Source: Candidatus Gastranaerophilales bacterium
Lineage (GTDB): Bacteria > Cyanobacteriota > Vampirovibrionia > Gastranaerophilales > Gastranaerophilaceae
Length of the DNA stretch: 64,000 nt
Direction: 5' to 3'
Assembly (NCBI GenBank): GCA_944323955.1
Contig: CALUUK010000005.1
Coordinates: 62,001-126,000 of the forward strand
In this document: positions 7,814 to 14,258 of the stretch, in pieces
How the letters are laid out: the number at the start of each line of letters is the position of its first letter
Position numbering within the stretch: the first letter of the stretch is position 1
Made by a program: the position numbers and the translations under genes
The notes under the pieces: generated by a model
What the model was told of the DNA's origin: nothing
The model's input: the letters and a program-made list of their open reading frames with translations, nothing else
The model's database searches: none

Positions 7814-8089
7814 TTAGTAATAAAATATTAATCCGAGTAAAATGAGAAAAATAGTATAACAAAGCATAAAAATATTCAAAATCAAAATAATTCTTTGAGT
7901 AATTTTATTTTTAAATATTTTTTTTAATATATCTAAAAAAATCGAAATTATTAACGGTAAAACAAAGTACATATAGACATTTATTGATATTTGAGATGGC
8001 AGATAATATGCTTTGTCGTAATAGTTTTCTGCGTATATTATATAAATAACTGTAATGACAAAAATAATGACAGAAAAATTCTTATACAT
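7814..8089 (-). CDS. Array paralog 2: C-terminally shortened membrane protein
   Basis: A 91-residue paralog with MYKNFSVIIFVI, loop ENYYDKAYYLPSQISI, helix 2 and basic loop KNKITQR, but ending shortly after helix 3 (LLGLIFYY). Compared with the 116-residue paralog 5 it lacks the charged tail, whose DNA relic lies just downstream. All three helices are intact, so it may still be functional. Confidence 0.8.
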   Translation of the reverse strand: MYKNFSVIIFVITVIYIIYAENYYDKAYYLPSQISINVYMYFVLPLIISIFLDILKKIFKNKITQRIILILNIFMLCYTIFLILLGLIFYY

Positions 8090-8127
8090 ATTATTTATCT
8101 CCTAAAGATGTTCTTATGTTCTTTGGT

Positions 8128-8137
8128 ATTATAACAT
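8128..8137 (-). promoter_or_regulatory. Extended -10 promoter, array gene 2
   Basis: Minus-strand ATGTTATAAT followed by a B-type leader; it starts right after the terminator of array gene 1. Confidence 0.5.
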
Positions 8138-8141
8138 ATTC

Positions 8142-8171
8142 AAAACCCCCGCTGTTTTGCGAGGGGTTTTT
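8142..8171 (-). terminator. Terminator of array gene 1
   Basis: Minus-strand CCCCTCGC / GCGGGGG hairpin with flanking A/T runs directly after the stop codon. Confidence 0.7.
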
Positions 8172-8172
8172 A

Positions 8173-8472
8173 TTAATATTGTAATGGTTCATCAAATGCT
8201 GCACTAACTATAAATTCGATTGAAATAAGAAAGAATGTATAGCAAAGTGCAAGAATATTTAAAGCCAAAATAATTCTTTGAGCAATCTTGTTTTTAAATA
8301 TTCTTTTTAATATATCTAAAAGAATAGAACCCAATAATGGGGGAATAAAATTATCATAAACATCTATTGCTATTTTGGATGGTAATTTGTAATAAGAATC
8401 AACAAAAATTTCAGAATAAATGATATAAATAACCGTAATAATAAAGATAATAACCGAGAAGTTTCTATACAT
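8173..8472 (-). CDS. Array paralog 1: small three-helix membrane protein
   Basis: A 99-residue paralog and the first in transcription order. It starts MYRNFSVIIFIITVIYIIY, has loop SEIFVDSYYKLPSKIAID, helix 2 with PPLLGSILLDILK, basic loop KNKIAQR and C-terminal EPLQY. Its ATG lies 1 bp after the stop codon of the 471-residue gene. Its promoter and leader sit inside the last codons of that gene, so it may be expressed both from its own promoter and by read-through. Confidence 0.85.
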   Translation of the reverse strand: MYRNFSVIIFIITVIYIIYSEIFVDSYYKLPSKIAIDVYDNFIPPLLGSILLDILKRIFKNKIAQRIILALNILALCYTFFLISIEFIVSAAFDEPLQY

Positions 8473-8473
8473 T

Positions 8474-9889
8474 CTATTTCCTCCAAAAAGAAGATGTTAT
8501 ATTCTTTGGTATTATAACATGATAAATAATAAAGTAAGGTATAATCTGCCCTCGTTCCTGTCTTATTCGTGCCGTCCTGACTAAATCACTTAGCTCATTT
8601 GGATTAAAATCATAGGTATCAGCAATAAGCAGGTCAAGCTCGCCGTTTTTGTTTATATGCATGTCTAAAATATCCGCGTTACCCAGTGCGTATCCAAAAT
8701 TTCTATCTTTGAACTCTAGGCTGGAGTTAATGTGTATATTGTTTTTTAATACTTTCTCATTTTTATTTATTTTTTCTTTAAAAACAGAATGATTTCCGAG
8801 CACTTCGGCAAGTCTTTTTGAAGAATCAGAGTCTGCTTCAATATATATACCTTTTGTTGTTAAAAGTTTATCTTCTCCGATTTGTTCTGATATTTTCTCC
8901 CTTAAATAATCCTGCAGGTCACTATCCACTTGAAGATAATTATCAAAAATTGTATGCTGCCTTGCATAATCGGTGTTCATATAAAATCTTGCTTTAGACA
9001 TATGCAAGTTCTCTGCTGCCTCTGGACCATAATTTTTAGACGCAGTTTCTTTTATTTTTGCATTATGAATATAATCAATTGCGATATCACTACGAATGCT
9101 ATGTCTTTGGGGTTTTCGAAGGCGTCTTTTTTCATCCATATTAACCTTTTTCTTTAGAGCATTAATTTCATTTCCATATAAAGTCAAATCATATTTTTTT
9201 TGAAGAGGCATATCGGCTAAAGTACCTTGAGGAAAAAATAATTTATCGGGGTCTGAAATAGCCGGAATTGATGAAGCAGAGGGATTAGACGGGTTATATT
9301 CATAGAGTTTTTGTACGGGATGAAGGGCAAAATCCATACGATTTTGAAACTGCTGAAAATATTTTTGATAATATTCATCATCAGAGCCATATAGAACATC
9401 AGCTCTGTTTTGCATTTTATCGAAACGGTTTAAATCTTCATTAATAGCAGATTGTTTTTTCTTTTTCATTAAAGATAAATCTTGTTCGATAGATTGATGA
9501 GAGACTGCAGGCTTAACAAAATTTGAATTAATTTTTGTAAGGTTTGACGGTTGTTTATTTAAAGAATTAATCATTTTTTGATTTTGCAGCTGCTGTTGTT
9601 TTAATAACTTTCTTTGATTTTCAAGAGATTTAATTTCATTTTCTTTCTGCTGAATTTTATATTTAGTAAGGGCATAATCTTGTTTAGCCTGATTAATTTG
9701 TTCTTTATAATCAGTTGTTACATTATATTGTTCAACAGACGGCTCGTAAAACGGAATATCTGAAAACTGCGGGTATTTTTGTTTTGATTTTGAAGATGAA
9801 TCAGGCTCTTTGTAGTAAACATCTTCTCTAATACCTCCTTGTAAAACAAAATTGTCTTGATTTTGATGCTGATTTGTTTTTTTGTGCAT
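8474..9889 (-). CDS. Unknown 471-residue coiled-coil protein preceding the array
   Basis: The start at 9889 follows AAGGA; a frame 13 codons longer lacks a good ribosome site. The N-terminal third is Gln/Lys-rich, with a predicted coiled coil (KYKIQQKENEIKSLENQRKL, about 75-115). A disordered middle follows, then a more compact C-terminal domain (about 290-460) containing GNADILDMHINKNGELDLLIADTY-like sequence and RQERGQIIPYF. No signal peptide, no recognised family. The last roughly 17 codons (from YHVIIPKN to FWRK and the stop) coincide with the array promoter/leader, and the same codons reappear before array gene 3. Confidence 0.75.
   Translation of the reverse strand: MHKKTNQHQNQDNFVLQGGIREDVYYKEPDSSSKSKQKYPQFSDIPFYEPSVEQYNVTTDYKEQINQAKQDYALTKYKIQQKENEIKSLENQRKLLKQQQLQNQKMINSLNKQPSNLTKINSNFVKPAVSHQSIEQDLSLMKKKKQSAINEDLNRFDKMQNRADVLYGSDDEYYQKYFQQFQNRMDFALHPVQKLYEYNPSNPSASSIPAISDPDKLFFPQGTLADMPLQKKYDLTLYGNEINALKKKVNMDEKRRLRKPQRHSIRSDIAIDYIHNAKIKETASKNYGPEAAENLHMSKARFYMNTDYARQHTIFDNYLQVDSDLQDYLREKISEQIGEDKLLTTKGIYIEADSDSSKRLAEVLGNHSVFKEKINKNEKVLKNNIHINSSLEFKDRNFGYALGNADILDMHINKNGELDLLIADTYDFNPNELSDLVRTARIRQERGQIIPYFIIYHVIIPKNITSSFWRK
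8494..8520 (-). promoter_or_regulatory. Promoter with near-palindrome, array gene 1, inside a coding 3' end
   Basis: ATGTTATATT / ATTATAACAT inverted repeat (one mismatch) with the minus-strand extended -10 TGTTATAAT. The same bases are codons for HVIIPKN of the upstream gene. Confidence 0.5.
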
Positions 9890-10188
9890 GATACATTCCT
9901 TTCTTTGCAGTAGTAAAAGACAGAACATTTATTCTGCCCAAAGAGACATACGGCTCTTCTTATTAATAATTTTATCCGTAATTTCGTATTAAATTTACCT
10001 GTTATTGTTTTTATATTTACAATAAAATGTTTAATAAACTCTAATACAGAAGCATATTTACATTATAACATACTTTCCTGATTATGCAAGTGTGTGTAAA
10101 ATATATAACAACATATTGTACAAAAAGACATAATAAAGCCCCTAAAGCAATATTTGCATTTAGGGGTTTAAAAGAATTTTGTTTATTT
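9890..10188. other. Gene-free stretch between two minus-strand genes
   Basis: About 300 bp with the EF-hand gene's terminator at its right end (10134-10170). The rest is AT-rich, presumably holding the promoter of the 471-residue protein; I see no clear -35/-10 pair and no RNA gene. Confidence 0.5.
10134..10170 (-). terminator. Terminator of EF-hand gene
   Basis: Perfect 8-bp stem CCCCTAAA / TTTAGGGG with a 12-nt loop, 19 bp past the stop codon. Confidence 0.75.
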
Positions 10189-10752
10189 TTATGAGTTTGA
10201 ATTTCCGTTTATAGTAGGACGAACCGAGTCCAAAACGCTTGATGTATCATCTTCTACGCCGTCATTGTAATATAAACTGGTGTTTGAGGCTTTATATGAT
10301 TTGTATTTCTTTTCTACTTCGTATTGATTACAATCCATACTGAATTTTGTTATTTCATCGCTGGTTACTCTGCCGTCACCGTTTGCATCAATCTGGTTAA
10401 AATAAGTTAAAACTGTTGATAATAAAGAAGAATCTCCGCTGCCTGAAGCACATAAAGATTGAATTTCACTATAAGTTAAACCTTGTGATTGCATTGTATT
10501 CATAAGGTTTTGCAAGTCCGCTCCCGTAATCTCACCGTCGCCGTCTTTATCTACAGATGCGAAATTACTTGTTAAATATTGAACAAAGCTGTAATTACTG
10601 CCAAGATTTAGCAATTGAGAACTTGTAAGATTTGATAAATCGTCCAGAGAAATACCCTTTCCCGAAGAACTGTTGCTCATCAATGTCGAATAGGTGGAAG
10701 TTAATCCTGACATCGCACTTGCTAAAAGCGCCTGACCGTTTAATATACTCAT
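10189..10752 (-). CDS. EF-hand calcium-binding protein
   Basis: A 187-residue protein with two canonical EF-hand loops, DKDGDGEITGAD (about 68-79) and DANGDGRVTSDE (about 122-133), each flanked by helix-forming sequence. The N-terminus (MSILNGQALLASAMSGL) has no signal peptide, and the Ser/Asn-rich tail looks disordered. Ca2+ binding is expected from the loops; partner and location are unknown. It is a single-gene unit with an AAGGAG ribosome site and its own terminator. Confidence 0.85.
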   Translation of the reverse strand: MSILNGQALLASAMSGLTSTYSTLMSNSSSGKGISLDDLSNLTSSQLLNLGSNYSFVQYLTSNFASVDKDGDGEITGADLQNLMNTMQSQGLTYSEIQSLCASGSGDSSLLSTVLTYFNQIDANGDGRVTSDEITKFSMDCNQYEVEKKYKSYKASNTSLYYNDGVEDDTSSVLDSVRPTINGNSNS

Positions 10753-10860
10753 AATATGCTCCTTTTTAAATACTTACTGCTTGCCGTACTAACATATTAA
10801 TGATTTTTTTGGAAAAGTAAATCCTTTGTTCAAACTATTTTTATTAAAAACCAAAAACTA

Positions 10861-10898
10861 AGGTCAAACCTACAATCATAAAAGATTGGGTTTGACCT
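10861..10898. terminator. Bidirectional terminator after Cys-rich gene
   Basis: Perfect 10-bp stem AGGTCAAACC / GGTTTGACCT with T-rich sequence on both sides; probably ends the 10926-11396 transcript. Confidence 0.75.
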
Positions 10899-10925
10899 GT
10901 TTTTCTGTAGTTCGGCTCTTATTTT

Positions 10926-11396
10926 CTATTTTTTGTTTTTGTTATAAATTCTTTCCTGGTCGCTTGAAAGTGTTGCTTTGAATTGATTTTCGTAGCATTC
11001 GCAAATTTTCTTTTTTGTTTTTTCAAGTTCTTTTATAACATTTTTTTGTTTTCTTATCTCGGAAGCATTTGCGCAGCATTCTTCAAGCTCTTTTAGTTTT
11101 GCACATTCGCATTCAAGTTTTTCTTCCAAACTTAAAACTTCCTGTTCGTATTTTTCCTGTATTTTTTTAGCATTACAGATTTGGGCATTGCTTAAATTCA
11201 TTCCGCTGAAAACACTGTTCATATTCTTTTCTGTACATAAAAAAGAATCACAATCCGATTCGGTATATGTTTGAGGACATGGTTTTTCGCATTTTGGTAC
11301 ACTCTGCGGTTTTTTGCAGCAATTATCATGTGTCGCAAATGCAGACATAGAACATAAGCAGAATAGTGATAAAATTAAAAGACTGATTTTTTTCAT
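10926..11396 (-). CDS. Cys-rich periplasmic Spy/CpxP-like protein
   Basis: A 156-residue protein with a signal peptide (MKKISLLILSLFCLCSMSAFA). A Cys-rich segment follows (CC, C, C, C, C up to about residue 55), then a helical region beginning MNLSNAQICNAKKIQEKYEQEV and ending ATLSSDQERIYNK. The paired 'LS-xx-Q' entries around long charged helices resemble the Spy/CpxP chaperone fold. The roughly 15 cysteines are unusual for that family and suggest disulfides or metal binding. The name is a fold-level guess. Confidence 0.65.
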   Translation of the reverse strand: MKKISLLILSLFCLCSMSAFATHDNCCKKPQSVPKCEKPCPQTYTESDCDSFLCTEKNMNSVFSGMNLSNAQICNAKKIQEKYEQEVLSLEEKLECECAKLKELEECCANASEIRKQKNVIKELEKTKKKICECYENQFKATLSSDQERIYNKNKK

Positions 11397-11490
11397 TTTT
11401 TCTCCTCCGTGAAAACTTAGTACAGAAATAAGTATTTATCACGGGAAGAAAATTTATATTACCTTACAGGGTATTTAAAATGACACAATA

Positions 11491-11522
11491 AAAAAGAGAA
11501 ATCCTTTTGGATTTCTCTTTTT
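11491..11522 (-). terminator. Terminator of rplJ-rplL
   Basis: Perfect 14-bp stem AAAAAGAGAAATCC / GGATTTCTCTTTTT with a TTTT loop, 19 bp after the rplL stop. Confidence 0.9.
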
Positions 11523-11540
11523 ATGAAATATAGTTTAAAA

Positions 11541-11915
11541 CTATTTGATTTCAACAGTAGCGCCTGCAGCTTCAAGTTGTTTTTTAATAGCTTCGGCATC
11601 TTCTTTTTTAACGCCTTCTTTAATAGCTTTAGGAGCACCGTCAACTAAATCTTTAGCTTCTTTTAAGCCAAGACCTGTTATAGCTCTAACTTCTTTAAGA
11701 ACAGCGATTTTGTTAGCACCTGCAGAAGCTAAAATAACGTTAACTTCTGATGCTTCTTCCTGAGCAGCTTCGCCTGCAGCAGGAGCAGCAACTGCAGCAA
11801 CTGCAACGGGAGCAGCAGCAGATACGCCGAATTTTTCTTCCATAGCTTTAACTAATTCAGCTGCTTCGATTAATGTTAATTTTTCAATTGATTCTAAAAT
11901 AGATTCTACGCTCAT
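11541..11915 (-). CDS. rplL: 50S ribosomal protein L7/L12
   Basis: Stalk protein that recruits translation factors. 124 residues: N-terminal dimerisation part ([29 protein letters not shown]), an Ala-rich hinge, and the C-terminal factor-binding domain with [23 protein letters not shown] and a final VEIK. It lies 52 bp downstream of rplJ and ends in a strong terminator, so rpoB/rpoC are not in this transcript. Confidence 0.98.
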   Translation of the reverse strand: MSVESILESIEKLTLIEAAELVKAMEEKFGVSAAAPVAVAAVAAPAAGEAAQEEASEVNVILASAGANKIAVLKEVRAITGLGLKEAKDLVDGAPKAIKEGVKKEDAEAIKKQLEAAGATVEIK

Positions 11916-11967
11916 TTTATTTCTCCTTTTAATTTGTTTTTCTTTTACTAACTACTTTTTATATCAG

Positions 11968-12489
11968 TTAACTTGCTTTTTGTTTTGCAACTTGATCCAT
12001 TGCTCGTACAAGTCCTGACATAACTGCGTTAACAGCACCAACGATACCTGTAGCGGGTGAATTTATGCTGCCAAGCATTTTTGCATAAAGTTCTTCTTTG
12101 GACGGAAGATTTGCAAGAACTGCTGTTTCTTTTGCGTCTAATAGTTTACCGTCCAAAGCTGCTGCGATAATTTCGCCTTTTTTTGCTTCTTTAATAAACT
12201 TTGTTACAACTTTTGCGGGTGTAACTTCATCGTGAAAACCGAAAGCAATAGCAACAGGTCCTTTTAATGCGTCTTCAAGAACTTCAAATTGTGTTCCTTT
12301 TGATGCAACTTTTGCAAGGGTGTTTTTCGTTACCATATAATCACTGTTTTCTTTTTGAAGTGCACGGCGAAGTTTTGTTATTTCTTCAACCGTAAGTCCT
12401 CTGTATTCAGTAACTACGGCAACTTTAGCCTTTGCAAAATTTTCTTTCATTGCTTCAATTTTTTCTTGTTTGAAGGCTTTTGTTGACAT
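11968..12489 (-). CDS. rplJ: 50S ribosomal protein L10
   Basis: Base of the ribosomal stalk; binds 23S rRNA and L7/L12 dimers. 173 residues with VVTEYRGLTVEEITKLRRAL, YMVTKNTLAKVA and GPVAIAFG typical of L10. It has an AAGGAG ribosome site 7 bp before the ATG. It is preceded by an L10-binding leader and an attenuator rather than by rplK-rplA, so this is a split stalk operon, probably autoregulated by L10. Confidence 0.97.
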   Translation of the reverse strand: MSTKAFKQEKIEAMKENFAKAKVAVVTEYRGLTVEEITKLRRALQKENSDYMVTKNTLAKVASKGTQFEVLEDALKGPVAIAFGFHDEVTPAKVVTKFIKEAKKGEIIAAALDGKLLDAKETAVLANLPSKEELYAKMLGSINSPATGIVGAVNAVMSGLVRAMDQVAKQKAS

Positions 12490-12530
12490 TTTTTGCTCCT
12501 TATTGTGTAATTATCGACCTATTTGACCGC

Positions 12531-12563
12531 AAACAAAAAATTTACGGCACAACCGTAAATTTA
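12531..12563 (-). terminator. Attenuator in the rplJ leader
   Basis: Perfect 10-bp stem AAATTTACGG / CCGTAAATTT with a 5-nt loop. On the minus strand it is followed by a run of T, 50 bp before the rplJ start. A terminator placed upstream of the gene implies transcription attenuation, as known for the rplJL operon of Bacillus subtilis. Confidence 0.8.
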
Positions 12564-12613
12564 TCAACAAACTATAAATAACCAATCCTAAAAATTGACT
12601 TATTGACTTTTGT

Positions 12614-12740
12614 TAATCCTCGGCCGGGTATATTTTAAGGCTTGCCTGATAAATTTGGTTTTCTGCCGGACTGTAATGTCTCTGAATTATGCATACTTAC
12701 CGATTTATCCTGTACAGCCCCCGACTGTCTACGGTTATGT
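12614..12740 (-). ncRNA. L10 leader (ribosomal protein L10 binding RNA)
   Basis: The minus strand holds CCGTAGACAG at 12725-12734 and GGCCGAGG around 12618-12625. These are the two ends of the conserved L10-leader motif, here separated by about 100 nt of pairing arms. It sits between a divergent promoter region and rplJ, where this Rfam-type element is expected. It fits feedback by free L10, acting together with the attenuator just downstream. Confidence 0.75.
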
Positions 12741-12828
12741 GTAAAGTTTATATAAAACATGTTTTAAAATCAAGTACTAAAAATATGCCTGTGTCAAAAT
12801 ATTAACTTTTTTAAAGTATAGAATTTAT

Positions 12829-12857
12829 TTGCAAAGTAAAATCTATTCTGATACAAT
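12829..12857 (+). promoter_or_regulatory. Promoter of infC-rpmI-rplT
   Basis: TTGCAA (12829-12834), a 17-bp spacer and TACAAT (12852-12857) place the start near 12864, about 25 nt before the ATT start codon of infC. This excludes the TTG and ATG upstream of it as starts. Confidence 0.6.
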
Positions 12858-12888
12858 AATGCCAGTAGAAAACAAGGAGGATACGACC

Positions 12889-13407
12889 ATTAGTAGAGAT
12901 AACCAACCCAATGCATTGTTAAACAGAAACATTAGAGCAAAAGAAGTCAGATTAATTGACGAAGAAGGTAATAATCACGGCGTAGTTGCGACATCAAAAG
13001 CTCTTATGATGGCAGAAGAAAGGGGGTTGGATTTAATAATCGTTTCTCCTAATCAGGAACCGCCCGTTGCCAAGATTTTAGATTACGGCAAATATAAATA
13101 TGAAATTGAAAAACGTGCAAAAGAATCCAAAAAGAAACAGCATACAGTTGAAATTAAAGAAATTAAAGTAAGATATAAAATTGATGTGCATGATTATAAT
13201 GTTAAAATTAATGCCATCAAAAAATTTATTGCAGCCGGCAACAAAGTAAAAATTGTTGTTATGTTAAGAGGCCGTGAAATGCAGCATAATCATCTGGCAT
13301 ATGATTTGGCAAACAGGTTTTTGACCGATCTGGAAGGTGAAAAAATTAATGTTGAAAAGAAACCTTCTATGGACGGCAGAAATGTTGTTACAATTCTGGC
13401 TCCGTAG
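12889..13407 (+). CDS. infC: Translation initiation factor IF-3 (ATT start)
   Basis: IF-3 keeps 30S subunits free and checks start-codon pairing. 172 residues: the N-domain from LLNRNIRAKEVRLID, the linker and the C-domain with EIKVRYKIDVHDYNVK and VVMLRGREMQH. I start it at ATT (12889). AAGGAGG lies 8 bp upstream, the residues from there (ISRDNQPN) match the usual IF-3 N-terminus, and the promoter leaves no room for an earlier start. Non-AUG starts in infC are known elsewhere and let IF-3 repress its own translation. Confidence 0.95.
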   Translation: MSRDNQPNALLNRNIRAKEVRLIDEEGNNHGVVATSKALMMAEERGLDLIIVSPNQEPPVAKILDYGKYKYEIEKRAKESKKKQHTVEIKEIKVRYKIDVHDYNVKINAIKKFIAAGNKVKIVVMLRGREMQHNHLAYDLANRFLTDLEGEKINVEKKPSMDGRNVVTILAP

Positions 13408-13543
13408 TCTGATTAAGAAAATTTCATACGGACGCTTGCATTAGAGCATGTTTGTTTTAAAATATTTATAAAGGTTTGAATATGCGGATGGCATGTCGTA
13501 TGTTCGGCCTGTTTACAGTCAAGTAAAAAAAGGAGAGAAAACT

Positions 13544-13753
13544 ATGCCTAAGATGAAAACGCACCGCTCAGGCGCAAAAAGGTATAAAATTACCGCCGGC
13601 GGCAAAATTTTAAGAAGAAAAGCAGGTAAGGGACACTTACTTCAACACAAAAGTGCTTCAAGAAAAAGAAGACTTTCTTCTATGGTTGAGGTTTCTGCTA
13701 CACACAGAAATCTGGTATTAAAAGAGCTTCCGTATGCGAAGTGCTCGGGTTAA
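13544..13753 (+). CDS. rpmI: 50S ribosomal protein L35
   Basis: 69 residues beginning MPKMKTHRSGAKRYK and ending in LKELPYAKCSG, with the central basic KGHLLQHKSASRKRR typical of L35. AGGAGAG precedes the ATG at 13544; a longer frame from 13493 lacks both a ribosome site and family match. The 136-bp gap after infC contains potential long-range pairing (CATACGGAC with GTCGTATG) and may hold the L20 control site, which I cannot prove. Confidence 0.96.
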   Translation: MPKMKTHRSGAKRYKITAGGKILRRKAGKGHLLQHKSASRKRRLSSMVEVSATHRNLVLKELPYAKCSG

Positions 13754-13779
13754 TTGAATTAGAAGAAAGGAATTGAAAA

Positions 13780-14130
13780 ATGAGAATTAAACGCGGTAAT
13801 GTCCTAAGAAAAAGACATAAAAAGATATTAAAACTTGCTAAAGGCTTTAAAGGCGCAAGAAGCAGAATCTTCAAAGTAGCTAATACTGCCGTAATGAAGA
13901 AACTTAAATACCAATACAGAGACAGACGCCACTTAAAAAGAAGCATGCGTCGTTTATGGATTGTAAGAATCAATGCTGCCGTAAGACAACACGGACTTAG
14001 TTATTCAAAATTTATGAATGCATTGAAAAAATCTTCTGTTGCTGTTAACAGAAAAATGTTAGCTGATTTGGCAGTTAACGAACCTGAGGCATTCTCGGTT
14101 GTTGTTGAAACGGCAAAAGCTGCAAAATAA
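13780..14130 (+). CDS. rplT: 50S ribosomal protein L20
   Basis: 116 residues starting [15 protein letters not shown] (usual MARVKRG...), with [17 protein letters not shown] and [21 protein letters not shown], the hallmark of L20. It follows rpmI by 26 bp with a GAAAGGA ribosome site, completing the conserved infC-rpmI-rplT operon that L20 normally autoregulates. It ends in a strong terminator. Confidence 0.98.
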   Translation: MRIKRGNVLRKRHKKILKLAKGFKGARSRIFKVANTAVMKKLKYQYRDRRHLKRSMRRLWIVRINAAVRQHGLSYSKFMNALKKSSVAVNRKMLADLAVNEPEAFSVVVETAKAAK

Positions 14131-14150
14131 ATGATTTCCATTTGAGAATT

Positions 14151-14178
14151 AAAGAGCTCCTTTAAGGAGCTCTTTTTT
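14151..14178 (+). terminator. Terminator of infC operon
   Basis: Stem AAAGAGCTCC / GGAGCTCTTT followed by T-run, 20 bp after the rplT stop. Confidence 0.9.
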
Positions 14179-14258
14179 CTATTTGTTATAAAGACATGTT
14201 CATGGTAAAAATATACTTAAACGGATAATCCCAAAAATTTATTAGTAAGGAGAAAAGA

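Noticed and set aside
6124-8472. CRISPR-like array in the repeated 6-8.5 kb region
   Set aside because: The repeats are whole genes with promoters and terminators, unit length 300-440 bp, not short repeats with unique spacers.
12829-12888. N-terminal extension of IF-3 from TTG 12829 or ATG 12859
   Set aside because: The TTG is the -35 box of a well-spaced promoter, neither codon has a ribosome site, and IF-3 family proteins begin near ATT 12889, which has AAGGAGG.
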